Positions 43,616-54,560 of a DNA stretch of 64,000 bases are shown here, piece by piece. The stretch's first letter is position 1; every line of letters starts with the position of its first letter. Origin of the DNA: Capra hircus (lineage: Eukaryota > Chordata > Mammalia > Artiodactyla > Bovidae); NCBI RefSeq assembly GCF_001704415.2, contig NC_030836.1, forward strand, positions 24,898,001 to 24,962,000. The letters are read 5' to 3'. Under the pieces are notes generated by a model that worked only from the letters and a program-made list of their open reading frames with translations, had not been told where the DNA came from and did not search any database. Position numbers and translations under genes: made by a program.

Positions 43616-43750
43616 TTATCATATCCATTTAACAGATGAAACATTGAGGCTTGGAGAGATAAAGTCACAAGCCCCACACAGCGAGCAATTGGCAGTCAGG
43701 ACTTGAACCCAGCTGGCAAGGCTTATAGCCAAAACCACTATTCCATACTA
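43616..43750 (-). repeat. MIR relic, antisense
   Basis: CCATTTAACAGATGAAACAT, TGAGGCTTGGAGAGATAAAG, CACACAGCGAGCAATTGGCA, AGGACTTGAACCCAGCTGGC. Confidence 0.88.
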
Positions 43751-44315
43751 CCTTCCCAGCCTGATTCGCCATCCTCAACTCAAAGGCTTAAACAGAGTCA
43801 GATTAACCCTCAGTTGCCAGAAAACACAAATCCAGACTTTCTATTCCCTAAGCATTCTGGTCAAGAGTTCAACATATTTCCTCCTTTACCATGATTTGGT
43901 ATCACGATTTTTTTGCTTCATTTAAATATTATTTTCTTGGGGATATAGACGGGGACATGAGGAGGAAATCAACATTAGCATCCTCTATGTGCACAGCGCT
44001 GTGCTCATTATTCTTCTAAACAAACAATAGACAAAAAAGGAAAGTTGCAGTTAGATTGAACTCCAGTGTCTATTACGACACAATATAAAATCCCTCTTCC
44101 TCTCCAGTTCTTGCTCCTCACCCACTGGCCCACACCCCACTGATAAGTGTTAAAATCTCTATTACTTTCTTACTGTGATGCCATTAGCAACATCTAAATT
44201 CAAAATCATCTCCCACTGTTTCTGCTACTTAAACGCACAGGACTCTTTTCAGGACAAAGAGTAACAGTGACTATCTTCTTCACTGGAAGGTCCTCCTCAA
44301 ATTCAAGGGGCCATT
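43751..44315. other. Unique sequence, nothing recognised
   Basis: No repeat or gene seen. Confidence 0.4.
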
Positions 44316-44381
44316 CTGTTTTTGATTGAAGTATAGTTGATTTACAATGTTGTGTTAGTTTCAAGTGTATAACAGAGTTAT

Positions 44382-44406
44382 TATATATATATATATATAT
44401 ATATAT
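44382..44406. repeat. TA microsatellite
   Basis: About twelve TA units in the L1 3' UTR; likely length-variable. Confidence 0.9.
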
Positions 44407-44475
44407 TCTTTTCAGATTCTTTTCCATTATATAAGTTATTTATAAGATATTGAATATAGTTCTCTGTGCTATACA

Positions 44476-44751
44476 ATTGGAGAAGGCAATGGCAACCCAG
44501 TCCAGTACTCTTGCCTGGAAAATCCCATGGACGGAGGAGTCTGGTAGGCTGCGGTCCATGGGGTCGCGAAGAGTTGGACACGACTGAGCGCCTTCACTTT
44601 GACTTTTCACTTTCATGCATTGGAGAAGGAAATGGCAACCCACTCCAGTGTTCTTGCCTGGAGAATCCCAGGGACGGGGGAGGCTGGTGGGCTGCCATCT
44701 ATGGGGTCTCACAGAGTTGGACACGACTGAAGCGACTTAGCAACAGCAGCA
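44476..44751 (+). mobile_element. Bov-A2 SINE inside L1
   Basis: Dimeric Bov-A2 (ATGGCAACCCAGTCCAGTAC ... CATGCATTGGAGAAGGAAAT ... GGGCTGCCATCTATGGGG), AGC-type tail. Perfect TSD GTGCTATACA (44466-44475 and 44752-44761). Confidence 0.96.
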
Positions 44752-44840
44752 GTGCTATACAGTAGGGCCTTGTTGGTTTCCTGTTTTTTGTATAGTAGTT
44801 TGTATATGTTAATCCCATCCTCCTAGAGAGAGGTTTAATC

Positions 44841-45325
44841 TAAAGAGATGGCTCAGGAGATTATGAAGGCTGGCAAGTCAAGGGGTCATTCTTAATGTCA
44901 CAATAAGGTTTCAGATAACCTGATCACCTCTGAAATTCAGAGCATCAATATTCACTGAAGGTTTAACTTGAGGACAAGTGCTGGGTGAGGACAATTCTGC
45001 CAAAGGTGTGTGGACGGAACAGGCAGGAACCAGGCTGAGGGCTTTGGGAATGGATGAGATGACAGCTGGGAAGCGACAGGGGTGAAAAGGCTGAGGAAGT
45101 GCTGACTAGGTGCTGAGAGTAAGGCAGGGAGACAAGCCAGAGACAGCTTGGAAGGGATTCTCAAGGGTAAGGTACAGATACGAGCTGGGAAGGGACAGAA
45201 GTGGTGCCTCCTTGGAAGTCAGCTGTAATGAAGGCAAGATGTGGGATTCAATCAAAATGTGAGGGGGGCTGAAAGGAGGCAGTGTGTGCAGCGAGTCCTA
45301 TAGAACAAAGGCCTAGGGACACAGC
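44841..45325. other. Unique sequence, nothing recognised
   Basis: Purine-rich on the + strand; no repeat or gene seen. Confidence 0.4.
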
Positions 45326-45329
45326 AAAG

Positions 45330-45556
45330 CTGGTGAGATACCCACTCCACCACTTACATGGTCTGGGACGCCCGTGGACACGTTACTCAGCCTCTCCCCC
45401 TCTCAGTGTCTGCATCCTCCAGGGAGACTGGAGTAGCTGCTACATCTCGAGTACTGGGAAGTGACGAGGTTATCACTGTCGACATGGGATCAGTTAAGAT
45501 ATGACGTGTTAAGGACGGTGCCTGGCATGCAGTCACTACACAATAAATAGCGACCA
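45330..45556 (+). repeat. MIR relic
   Basis: CTCCACCACTTACATGGTCT, CACGTTACTCAGCCTCTCCC, AAGGACGGTGCCTGGCATGC, AGTCACTACACAATAAATAG. Confidence 0.82.
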
Positions 45557-45559
45557 CTC

Positions 45560-45965
45560 CTGAAACTCATCCTGCTCACTGCCCATTCAGGGCCTCTTAT
45601 ACATTTGCCTCCTTCTCCCCAGATCTTGCAGCTCCTTCTCAGCCCTCAAGGTCTGCTTGGAGATTTTCTCCCTAGAGAGGCCTTTCCTCACTGCTTCCCT
45701 CCCCACCCTTCACCCTACCTGGCTTTCCTCACGGCAGGCAAGCCTGAGCTGCTGCTCATTTGTCCTCAGGGATGAGACAATCCATCAGCCCGGTCTCCCA
45801 ACCATTTTCGTTGATGCTTCCTTCCCGTCCTAACTGAAACTTTATGATTTATTTCTTTGTTTTACTTGTATATTGCTTCTCGCCAGGGCTTTAACCAACT
45901 GGTTCGCCCTGCCAGCACACAGGAGGAACTCAATAGATGTTTGCAGAAGGATGGAATTCATATTG
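45560..45965 (+). repeat. L2 3' end
   Basis: CAGCCCTCAAGGTCTGCTTG, GAGGCCTTTCCTCACTGCTT, ACTTGTATATTGCTTCTCGC, then GGAACTCAATAGATGTTTGC and a final GGATGGAATTCAT. Confidence 0.75.
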
Positions 45966-46655
45966 ATTATGACTTTGTAGGCAGGAAGCAGGATTAGGCA
46001 TTCAGGGCAGATCTGAGAGCTACCCACCGAGGATCAAATGCTGGGGCAGGGGGATGATCAGCTCTTGTGTGGGGAGTCTCGAGAGACAGAAAATTATGGG
46101 ACTTGGGCCACCCATCAGGAAAAGTCACAGAGAGGGGTTGGGGGAAAGAGACAAGAGGGCCAAAGCAGAATCATCACAGCCTCAGGCCACCAGCATCTGC
46201 ACAGCTAAGCTCAACAGAAAGGGACGCCCACAAGGAGGACCCCAGAATGGGCTCTGAGGGTCAGAGGTTATCAGCTAATGAGGCTCCATATGTAAACTGT
46301 CTCACAAACTTATGAGCCTGTACAAACAATTGTTTCCTGGAATGTTTGTACAAATGGTGCAGATTACGAAACTCTGGCCAAAGGATAAAAACATCATATG
46401 TGGCCAAGGTCACAGAGCAGCCTGGATGGTTGAAGAGAGGGCAGGAATTCTACCTCTGACCCTAGGCCACAAGTCTGTCTGGTCTGACCAGCTTGCAGTG
46501 GAGAGGTGATATGAGAGTATCTCTGTTGGGAGCTTAAGCCTGTGGGCTTGGCAGGAGGCTCTCAAGGAAGTTCAAGTGTCTCAGGTCAAACTGTGTATGC
46601 CACAGTAGCACAGATGAGATGTTGGGAAAAAGCAGGCTTTGAAAACAGTAAAGCA
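45966..46655. other. Unique sequence, nothing recognised
   Basis: No repeat or gene seen; frames up to 82 codons without features. Confidence 0.4.
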
Positions 46656-46659
46656 CTGA

Positions 46660-46905
46660 AAATTCAGAGTTTCATAAACATCTTTAAAGTCACTCCTGTG
46701 TGCCAGGCACTGGCCAGTTGCCAGTCTTTCTGGCATTTAACCCCGCAATGGCTCTATGAGACGGCTGTCCTGGATCTTCATGGTCCAGATGAAGAACCCG
46801 AGACTCAGAGAGGAAAAAGGATCAGCTTAGCATCACAAATCTGGTGGGTGGGAGAATAAGATTCAAACCCAGGCACTTGGAGAGCATATTCTATACCCTT
46901 TCTGA
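46660..46905 (-). repeat. MIR relic, antisense
   Basis: CTCCTGTGTGCCAGGCACTG, TTTAACCCCGCAATGGCTCT, ACCCGAGACTCAGAGAGGAA, AAGATTCAAACCCAGGCACT. Confidence 0.85.
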
Positions 46906-47300
46906 CAGGTTACAGTAGCCTCTAAAATGCAAGACACTTTCTAAAAGTACATTGTATTGCCAATATATAGCTTAACATGTGCAGGCGAGTGGTGATTTTG
47001 TTTATCATCCAGTTCCACTAGACTACAGGTCGTCTTCATACCTTTTACCTCTCTGAGGTCTAGAACTCTGCCTTGTGCCCAGGAGCTATTGATCCAATGT
47101 TGGTGGAGTTGACTAGCTGGTGGATTGACTGTGGCCGAGCAGCAGGCGATGTCACTACTCACCCTCTTCTTGTTCAGGATGAACAAATCTATGAGATTTG
47201 CTTCCACCAACTGAGGAAGCAGGCTGGTGGGTTCCTTGGCAAGCAAACCAGAATGTCAGGGCAAAAAAAGTGAGTCTGGCTCATAGTGGAAAATTGAGGG
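46906..47300. other. Unique sequence, nothing recognised
   Basis: No repeat or gene recognised. Two overlapping opposite-strand frames (60-101 codons) are chance. Confidence 0.4.
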
Positions 47301-47304
47301 CAGA

Positions 47305-47522
47305 GCAGAAAGAGCACAGCTCTGGTGTTAAAAGGACGTGGGTTCAAATCCAGTTTCCCAGCCAGTGTCATGCCCTTAAATAAGGCACTTATCCTTTCTG
47401 AAGCATGGCTTCCTCAGCTGTCAATAGGGACAGTGCCACCTGCCTCTGGAGTTATTGTAGGAATATACACAATAGATGTGAAGCCTAGAGCACATAATAG
47501 GTATTCAATAAACTATGAGTGT
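47305..47522 (+). repeat. MIR relic
   Basis: GCAGAAAGAGCACAGCTCTG, GACGTGGGTTCAAATCCAGT, CCTCAGCTGTCAATAGGGAC, ATAGGTATTCAATAAACTAT. Nearly complete from head to tail. Confidence 0.9.
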
Positions 47523-48225
47523 GTCAGCAGTGACAGAATCATAAGAATTCATAGGTTTCATTTTGCCCAGTGTGTGCACACTACTGACATATTTTTTATA
47601 GTAAGTCACAAGAAAGCAGATGTTCATCACACGCACCCACATCCACCCCACCACCCACTCCCCTGACCTCCTCCAGCAGCAAAACCCCCATCCATCTATA
47701 GTTCAATCTCTCCGTGCAGATGACATTACAGGAAGTTTAGAAAAACAGATTCTCAGATGGAATATATATTACACGGGTGTTTTTAATACCTAGCAATTAA
47801 ATCTTTAGAACAAGACAGAGAATCAGCAGGCAAATTTTCAATGTCTCCACTGAGGCTCGACCTCGAGGAAGCCAGACTCAGGTCCTGGGGTGTAAAGCTG
47901 GTTTTTCTAGGATGGGGAGCAGCTGAAGAAAGGGGGCCTCTCGCACAGTCTGGTAGAGGTAAGTGATGTGCTTGCAAAGAGAGTCACACATGTCCCATTA
48001 GCCTGAGAAACTCCAAATGCAATTTATAACCCAATGTTTTCTAAAGTACTCTGAAACATACAGAGATTTACACGTAAATTTTGAAAATCTTCAACCCCTT
48101 TCCCTTCTATTCCAAAACTGGAAGATTTTTTTGGCTTGGCGTTTTCAAAGTTTCACCTCTCAGAAAGCAGGTGACATTCTTCATCACTGTCATTTATTTC
48201 TTACATTTCTATCATGTACATTCGA
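47523..48225. other. Unique sequence, nothing recognised
   Basis: No repeat family or exon recognised. Confidence 0.4.
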
Positions 48226-48227
48226 GT

Positions 48228-48345
48228 GACCTGAGGGCCTTGTGGAAATGCAGATTCCAGTTCAGTCGGTACAGGAAGGGGCCTCAGATTCTCCATTTCT
48301 AACAAGCTCCCAGCCCAGGCTGCGGGCGCTAATCACATACTTGGC
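48228..48345 (+). mobile_element. MER5-type hAT MITE fragment
   Basis: GGAAATGCAGATTCCAGTTC, AGTCGGTACAGGAAGGGGCC, TCAGATTCTCCATTTCTAAC, AAGCTCCCAG match the central to right part of MER5A/5B. Confidence 0.82.
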
Positions 48346-49190
48346 GTGGAGCGGCACACAGGACTCTAGTGGGTGCCTGCCGCCTGCTCAGGGTCCATCA
48401 CAGGGAGACAGATGTCAGCAAGTTCTTCCTCTCCACTGAGCTTTTTTTTCCCTAAGAATGGGGCTCTTAAATGAGGCTTGAATATTAAAGAAGTCTATTT
48501 AAATCAAATTACAGCCAAGAGCAGGATTTAAAGCAAATGAATGACTTCTGTGCAGTTACTGTGAACTGGTTTCATCCATCTCATGGCATTAGAAAGCCTC
48601 CTGTCTCCTATGCACAGTCTCCAGGACTCTCTCGGGCCAGATCGCAGTGTCCACCCCTTCCCTGGACAGCCGGAGCCCCCTGCTTTCCACGACCTCACAG
48701 CTTCACTAAACACCCACTCACTACCTAACCCTTCCCTGTCACTTCACAAGGGGAAGAAAATGCTGTTCTGTTCCATGCGCTTGGCAAAAGTGGGAAGAAA
48801 AAGATGATATGCCCTGGAGGGAAAGTTCTATGGGGCTCAGAAGCTTCTCTCTGCATTCCAGCTCCCAGTCCGCACTCTCGCCTTGGCCACAGGCAGTTCC
48901 TAAAACACTACACGCTACTCAGTTTCCAGGCCTTTCTCCTCACAACGCCCCCCACCCTGACAACCTCCCTTTCTTCACGTGCTCAGGGGCTCTTTCTCAT
49001 TCTCAAATCTCAGCTCTGGAAAGCTCTGGGCCACTGAGCCAGCACCTTCCCCATGGCAGCTACTCCCTCTTCAGCCACCTTGTCCCAGGGCACCTGGCTG
49101 ATCTGGATCGCAAGTGCTTAAAGCGCATCCAAAGGGACAAGGAAGATTTTAAACTAGAAACACAAACGGATGATCCGAACTCTTGCTCCC
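48346..49190. other. Unique sequence, nothing recognised
   Basis: A 148-codon frame (48809-49255, +) is Ser/His/Pro-rich with no motif and overlaps another + frame over most of its first half. Not supported as a gene. Confidence 0.4.
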
Positions 49191-49207
49191 CAGAAAGCGC
49201 CTGCCAA

Positions 49208-49245
49208 TGTGAGTGTGTGTATGTGTGTGCATGCATGCACTCAGA
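49208..49245. repeat. TG-rich simple repeat
   Basis: TGTGAGTGTGTGTATGTGTG followed by TGCATGCATGCA; impure alternating purine-pyrimidine run. Confidence 0.85.
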
Positions 49246-49374
49246 TAGCAAATGAGAGAATGAGAAAGTGGCATCATTAAAAAAAATGTTCAATGGGACA
49301 AAAAAGGCTATTTGGAGGACGAGGCATGGGTTTCTGGTCCTGAATCAGGTGTAACCACCTGTGTGACCTCAGGA

Positions 49375-49605
49375 ACTCACTTCCATCACCCCTCACACCT
49401 CTGTGCCTACACTTTACCCCAAGGAAGGGCTTGCTGTCTTCCCAGGGTTGGTGGACAGCTTCCGTTCACCTTCCTTCTCTTTCTTTCCTAATTTTACTCC
49501 CAGTCCTTCTCACACCTGGTTCTTTTCCAGGACATTATTTCTGAACACCATGCCCTTGACTATCACTTTTTTTACTCTCTACCTGCTGCCCCTTTGAGTC
49601 ATGGA
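49375..49605 (+). repeat. Possible L2 relic
   Basis: CTTTACCCCAAGGAAGGGCT and later pyrimidine-rich text faintly follow L2 order. Weak. Confidence 0.35.
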
Positions 49606-49612
49606 GATAATA

Positions 49613-49832
49613 TGTGTGCATGTCTGCTAAGTTGCTTCAGTTGTGTCTGATTCTTTGTGGCCCTATGGACTATAGCCCACCAGGCTCCTCTGTCCATGGA
49701 ATTCTCCAGGCAAGAATACTGGAGTGGATTGCCCTTCTTCCTCCAAGGGATCTTTCAGACCCAGGGATCAAACCCGCACCCTCCTTCATTAGCAAGTGGG
49801 TTCTTTACAACTTGCACCACCTGGGAAGCTCT
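49613..49832 (-). mobile_element. Bov-tA SINE, antisense
   Basis: TGCTAAGTTGCTTCAGTTGT, GTCTGATTCTTTGTGGCCCT ... GGTTCTTTACAACTTGCACC. Head side diverged; TSD not clear. Confidence 0.92.
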
Positions 49833-50094
49833 CTAACCCCACACTATAAAACTAATGCACTTCAGGCTTTCCAAGTCACATTTTCTCTCTACCAAACCAA
49901 GGTCAAAGTTACAGACAAACTCTCCTGATGTTCTATTCCAGCACACTGAACAGTGCTGGAAAATGCTGAAAGTTATTCAAAAGAACTGTACCATCTCGAT
50001 CTTGAACTTGACAATACAGGCTCCCCACTGCCTTCTGTTAATGCTGAGAACCTCCTCAAACACGTCTTGTGTCTCCACTGAGAGCCAGAATCAA

Positions 50095-50330
50095 CAAGCA
50101 TTCACTGAGCACCTATCACATGCCAAGATTTTTTTTTTTACATGATCCATTAAATCAATAATATGAGATAGGAATGATTATAGCCATTTCACCCAGGAGA
50201 AAACAGAGGTTCAGAAAATTAAACTCTGGAGACTTTCTCAAAATGACATAGATAAGACATCATGGGGCCATAGTCCAAAACTGTGCCCTAACTTCAAAGC
50301 CAGAACTCTTTTCATTAGAAAAGAGCATCG
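50095..50330 (-). repeat. MIR relic, antisense
   Basis: GCATTCACTGAGCACCTATC, GGAATGATTATAGCCATTTC, AGAAAACAGAGGTTCAGAAA, ACTTCAAAGCCAGAACTCTT. Confidence 0.82.
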
Positions 50331-50344
50331 GTTTCTCACATTAG

Positions 50345-50425
50345 AACTGCTCCTTCTGTGTTACTGCACAGTGCCTGGTTAAATGCTTGGCACAAAATAA
50401 ATATTTGTTGAATTGATTTAACTTT
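50345..50425 (+). repeat. L2 terminal fragment
   Basis: CAGTGCCTGGTTAAATGCTT, GGCACAAAATAAATATTTGT, TGAATTGATTT: the very end of L2. Confidence 0.8.
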
Positions 50426-51035
50426 TGCCTTTGGGCGAGTAAACAAAGCCACAGCAACTTATGGCTTAAGACTGTATTAAGATAATTTTCTTACACTGAG
50501 AGATCAAAATGCAGCTATATTTAAAAAGAGATAGAGAGGAATACGTTTCAACAAATGCAACAAGATCATTATTAATACCACCTATTCCCATGCATTTCTT
50601 TTCAAAGAACTAGAATGCAGAGGCAAAAGGTAAATGGAGAAAAATTATCTTTTTCCTGTTTAAGCCAGAGCCTCAAGACTCTTATTTTTGGTGCAAAAAC
50701 ATGTTTTTCAGTTTTCACACTTACTTTGAAATTGGTTGAAGATAACACATGTGTCTGAGAATCAAGAAGGTATGGTAAATAACACTAGCTACGTGGTGAC
50801 TGACTCAACAAAGCTTCACTTCAAAAACTGTCTACATTCCCCTTGAAGGCATGAACTTTGTTTTATCCATCATGACATAATTACATAATGGTTGGATTAG
50901 TGCATGAATGAAGAAATATATTTATCCAGAAACCATTTAATCACATAACTCAAATCATTTTGAACAGAATTTAACCTGACCCCATAATAGCAATAAACTG
51001 AGAATCCAGTTGTCCCACACCCTTACCATCTTTGG
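50426..51035. other. AT-rich unique sequence
   Basis: No repeat or gene recognised. Confidence 0.4.
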
Positions 51036-51039
51036 GACT

Positions 51040-51345
51040 CATCAGACTTTTGTATTTTAGCCATTCTAATAGGTATGAAATGGTATTCCATTGTACCTTT
51101 AAATTGCATGTTTCTTATGACTAATGATGTGGAACTCCTTTTTATGGGCTTATTAGCCATTCCTAGGTCTTCTTTTGTGAAGTTCTTGTTCAAATCTTTT
51201 GCCCATTTTTTACTGAGCTGTCTTTTTAATTGTCAACTTGTAAAAAGTCTTTATATATTCTGGATGGGAGTCCTCTGTCAGGTATATGCATTGTGAATAC
51301 TTTCTTCCAGTCTGTGGCTGACTTATTCTTGCAAAAGCACGCTTA
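51040..51345. mobile_element. Ancient L1M-type 3'-end relic
   Basis: TTTTAGCCATTCTAATAGGT, ATGACTAATGATGTGGAACT, CAAATCTTTTGCCCATTTTT, TATATTCTGGATGGGAGTCC, CTTTCTTCCAGTCTGTGGCT. Old L1 3' text. It continues the part of the consensus seen at about 12700. Confidence 0.85.
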
Positions 51346-51889
51346 TTTAATAAACCTGAAGCAAACTCACTCACACTCATTAAGTCCCTGGCTCCGGGGA
51401 GAAGAAAGCCTGTGGTGAGTGTACCAGCCCAGAGAAGGCTGCTCCAGCAAGGGCTGTTGTGCCAGATGCCTTGTTATATTAAGGCTGGGAGTTGTTAGCA
51501 TTCATCTTGAGGTCCTCAGTCTGTTCAGAGATGCTCTTATGTGCTGGGCACCTGGATCGTGTCATGGGACACCTAGTCCTATGAAAGACAAGATTCTCAT
51601 GGGCAGCAGCACTTTTGCAGGGAAGGGAGGAGAGGAGATGCCTGTGAGCTCGCGTGTCCGCATGAATAACACCCATAATAATAGACACCCAACAACCAGC
51701 GTCCATGAATGATAGCAACACAACTTTATATGAGATATTCCCACGGACACCCTGTGTCAACTCACATTTGTCTTTGTCTCTCCCACTGTCCAAGTCAACA
51801 TCCACACAGGGTGATGAGAGATGTTCAATGTCACAGCCAATGCAGGCAAAGCTCCCCAAAAGAGTTTATATAGTTTGGTTTCTTCCTTT
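51346..51889. other. Unique sequence, nothing recognised
   Basis: Opposing frames of 62-126 codons with no motif. No repeat recognised. Confidence 0.4.
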
Positions 51890-52184
51890 TTAACTAAATA
51901 ACTCCTATTTAAGATAGAAAATTTAGAAAACACAGATAAGCAAGGGAAAGTAAAACCTTACAAATCTCCACTTACCAGAGATAAACATTTTAATATTTCA
52001 AGATATATCCTTTTACTCTTTTTTTTGGTATATATATTCTTATATTTCTATTTTTAAAAATGATTTCATGGAATACATACTGTTTTACAATCTGCTGTTT
52101 TTACCATTTTGCTGTAAATATTTTTTCATGTTATCGCATGGCTTCTCTTTCTTGTAACTTTATATCAGAATATTGCCAATTAAC

Positions 52185-52315
52185 TGGAGAAGGAAAGGGC
52201 AACCCACTCCAGTATTCTTGCCTTGAGAATCCCATGGACAGAGGAGCCTGGCAGGCTTACAGTCCGTGGGGTCGAAAGAGTCGGACACAACTGAGCGACT
52301 AAACTGCTGCCACCG
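52185..52315 (+). mobile_element. Bov-A SINE, monomer
   Basis: GGAGAAGGAAAGGGCAACCC ... AGTCGGACACAACTGAGCGA. No tRNA head. Perfect 13-bp TSD ATTGCCAATTAAC (52172-52184 and 52316-52328). Confidence 0.95.
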
Positions 52316-52328
52316 ATTGCCAATTAAC

Positions 52329-52490
52329 ATGTTGTGATGGTTTCCAGTGCACAGCAGAGTGCCTCAGGCATACATATCCATGCATCCATTCTCCCCCTAA
52401 GGCCCCTCCCCTCCAGGCCGCCACATAATATTAAGCAGAGTTCCCTGTACAGCAGGTCCTTGTTGGTTATTTTGCTTGACCTTCTATTAC
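52329..52490 (-). mobile_element. Bovine-type L1 3' UTR fragment, antisense
   Basis: CAGAGTGCCTCAGGCATACA, ATCCATTCTCCCCCTAAGGC, CCTGTACAGCAGGTCCTTGT, TGGTTATTTT. Confidence 0.8.
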
Positions 52491-52566
52491 ATCTATTTAA
52501 TGGTTGGATGGTTCTCAGTTGAACAGATGCACCAGGGTTTATTTAACCAATTTCCTATTGTTGAAA

Positions 52567-52847
52567 GGACTGATCATTGGAAGGACTGATGCTGAAGCTG
52601 AAGCTCCAATACTTTGGCATCCTGATGCAAAGAGCCGACTCATTGGAAAAGACCATGATGCTGGGAAAGATTGAAGGCAAAAGGAGATGGGGTAGGCAGA
52701 AGATGAGATGGTTAGATAGCATCACTGACTCAGTGGACATGAATTTGAGCAAACTTCCAGAGATGGTGAAGGACAGGGAGGCCTGGCATGCTGCAGTCCA
52801 TGGGGTTGCAAAGAGACAAACACTACTGAGCGGCTGAACAACAACAA
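52567..52847 (+). mobile_element. BovB LINE 3'-end fragment
   Basis: Last 90 codons of the polyprotein in one open frame (LMLKLKLQYFGILMQRADSL, RWLDSITDSVDMNLSKLPEM, KDREAWHAAVHGVAK) plus the 3' tail (CTACTGAGCGGCTGAACAAC). TSD-like ATTGTTGAAA (52557-52566) and ATCGTTGAAA (52848-52857), one mismatch. Confidence 0.92.
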
Positions 52848-53014
52848 ATCGTTGAAAATTTAGCTCATTTCCAATTTTTCACTCAAGTGCAATATTAAGG
52901 TAAACATTTTAATAACTACATCTTTGAGTATCCAAGATTATTTTCTTAAAATAAGCTCCTGGAAATAGAATTGCTGGGTTAAGAGCCATGCAAACATTTT
53001 AGGTTTTGACACAG

Positions 53015-53200
53015 CAAGTATGAAGCAGGCGCTGTGCTAGAGGCTTTAGCTGCAATACCTCCAACTCCTTGCAGCAACCCAGCACCGGCCATGCCTGGAC
53101 TGGACAGAGGAGACCTCTGAAGCTCCATGAGGTTGAGGTATGAGGCTACTAAGTGATGAGCTGGTCTGACCCTAAGGCCTGTGCTATTTCCAGACTCTGT
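53015..53200 (-). repeat. MIR relic, antisense
   Basis: GAAGCAGGCGCTGTGCTAGA, GGCTTTAGCTGCAATACCTC, GGTATGAGGCTACTAAGTGA, AAGGCCTGTGCTATTTCCAG. Confidence 0.6.
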
Positions 53201-53875
53201 TCTCTTGGCCTCTGTTTACCTTAACAGAGAAGTGGACTCGGGCACTTCAAAGGGCTTTTATTTAAAGTCACTGTATTTTGGGGGGTAGAGGGAGCTCCAA
53301 TTATAATAATATCAATATCTAAGTGATTTAACCCAAGAAAGATGATCTCTTGTTTGCCTCACAGTCCAGTGTGGGGGCAGGGGTTGTGGGCTTTGCTCCA
53401 GGCAGTCATTCAGGTCCCCAGGCTCCTTCCATCAGTGACCCTCCTTTAGGTCCTCTGGGATCACGAATGGGAGCATTATTTGGGGGGGGTGTGCAGGACA
53501 AGCTTGCAAGTGGCATACATCCCTTCTGTTCATATTCCATTGGCTAGAATTCACTGATGTGGCCAGACTTTGCTACAAAGGGAGCAGGAACTTGTAGCGA
53601 AGCTGTGAGCCCAGGAGGAAGAGCGCATAGGTACCAGGGACTCCTGAAGCCTCTGTTACCGGGTTGAAGGCAACTAGGTTTTCCTACTGACCCTCAGCTA
53701 ACTAGAAAAAGCCATGAATCCCTCACTTAGCCTAGAGTACAAGTTCAGCGCAGGTATCTCAGAGATAGACATCCTGTGTTCAATCCCAGTTCTGCCCTCC
53801 CAAGCTGTGTTCCTTTGTAAGGAGTCAGAGTAACAGTAGCTAACAGTTTTGAGTGCTCTCTCTATATCAGGGGGT
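53201..53875. other. Unique sequence, nothing recognised
   Basis: Possibly a weak MIR piece near 53745-53815 (AGACATCCTGTGTTCAATCC, CAGTTCTGCCCTCC). Otherwise nothing. Confidence 0.4.
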
Positions 53876-53937
53876 ATTGTAAATGGTTAAATCCTTAAAC
53901 TTCAGAATCAGACTACCTATGTTCAAGTTTTGGCTCT

Positions 53938-54365
53938 CTGGAGAGAGACAAATACGATATCCCTTATATGTAGAATCTTAAAAAATGACACAAATTTTTA
54001 AGACAGAAATAAATTCACAGACATAGAAAACAAACTTATGGCTACCAAAGGGGAAAGTTGGGGAGGGGTCAATTAGAAGTTTGGGATTAGCATATACACA
54101 CTACTATATATAAAACAGGTAATCAACAAGGACCTCCTGTATAACACAGGACCTCCTGTATAACTCTACTCATAACTCTGTATAACTCCTGTATAACTCA
54201 GGACCTCCTGTATAACTCAACTCAATATCTTATAATAATCTATAATGGAAAAGAATCTAAAAACGAATATATATGTGTGTGTGTGTTTAACTGACTCACC
54301 AGCTTGTATACCTGAAATGAACATGACACTGTAAACCAACTATATTTCAATAAAAATTTTTTTTT
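53938..54365 (+). mobile_element. Artiodactyl L1 3' end inside MIR
   Basis: GAATCTTAAAAAATGACACA, AAAACAAACTTATGGCTACC, ATAATGGAAAAGAATCTAAA, CACTGTAAACCAACTATATT, TCAATAAAAA tail. TSD AAGTTTTGGCTCT (53925-53937) and AAGTTTTGGGTCT (54366-54378), 12 of 13. An internal array is expanded (54128-54217). Confidence 0.93.
54128..54217 (+). repeat. Irregular tandem array in L1 3' UTR
   Basis: Repeats of the words GGACCTCCTGTATAAC and CTGTATAACTC, three and two-plus times, where other L1 copies have a single 'ggacctactgtatagcacaggg'. Confidence 0.88.
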
Positions 54366-54560
54366 AAGTTTTGGGTCTGTCATTTACCAGCGGTGTGACC
54401 TTGGGCATGCTCTTAACCTCACTGTGTTCCAGTTCCTCATCAGGAAAATGAGGCGAATAATGGAACTGAATGCTGTATCCTCCACAGTTGTAAGGAATGA
54501 ATGTGTTGTACCTATTAAAGCACTTAGCACAATGCCTGGCACAGACCAAACCTGATCTAA

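Larger units (their letters stand above)
44318..44840 (-). mobile_element. Artiodactyl L1 3' end, antisense, split by Bov-A2
   Basis: TTGATTGAAGTATAGTTGAT, TTACAATGTTGTGTTAGTTT, GATATTGAATATAGTTCTCT, then after the SINE GTAGGGCCTTGTTGGTTTCC, TTGTATATGTTAATCCCATC. Contains a TA dinucleotide run (44382-44406). Confidence 0.9.
51890..53010. mobile_element. L1M relic, carrying three younger insertions
   Basis: L1M text at 51890-52184 (TTAGAAAACACAGATAAGCA, ACCAGAGATAAACATTTTAA, CATACTGTTTTACAATCTGC), 52490-52566 and 52848-53010 (CATTTCCAATTTTTCACTCA, GCTCCTGGAAATAGAATTGC). Bov-A, young L1 and BovB pieces lie between. Confidence 0.7.
53880..54560 (+). repeat. MIR relic, split by an L1 3' end
   Basis: 5' part 53880-53937 (CTTCAGAATCAGACTACCTA, TGTTCAAGTTTTGG). 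3' part from 54366 (TCATTTACCAGCGGTGTGAC, CTTGGGCATGCTCTTAACCT, CACTTAGCACAATGCCTGGC). Confidence 0.9.

Noticed and set aside
47305..47350. tRNA-like box B (GGTTCAAATCC)
   Set aside because: It belongs to a MIR head; there is no cloverleaf. The same applies to box-B-like words in Bov-tA copies.
48809..49255. 148-codon + frame
   Set aside because: No motif, overlaps another + frame, and its end runs into a TG simple repeat.
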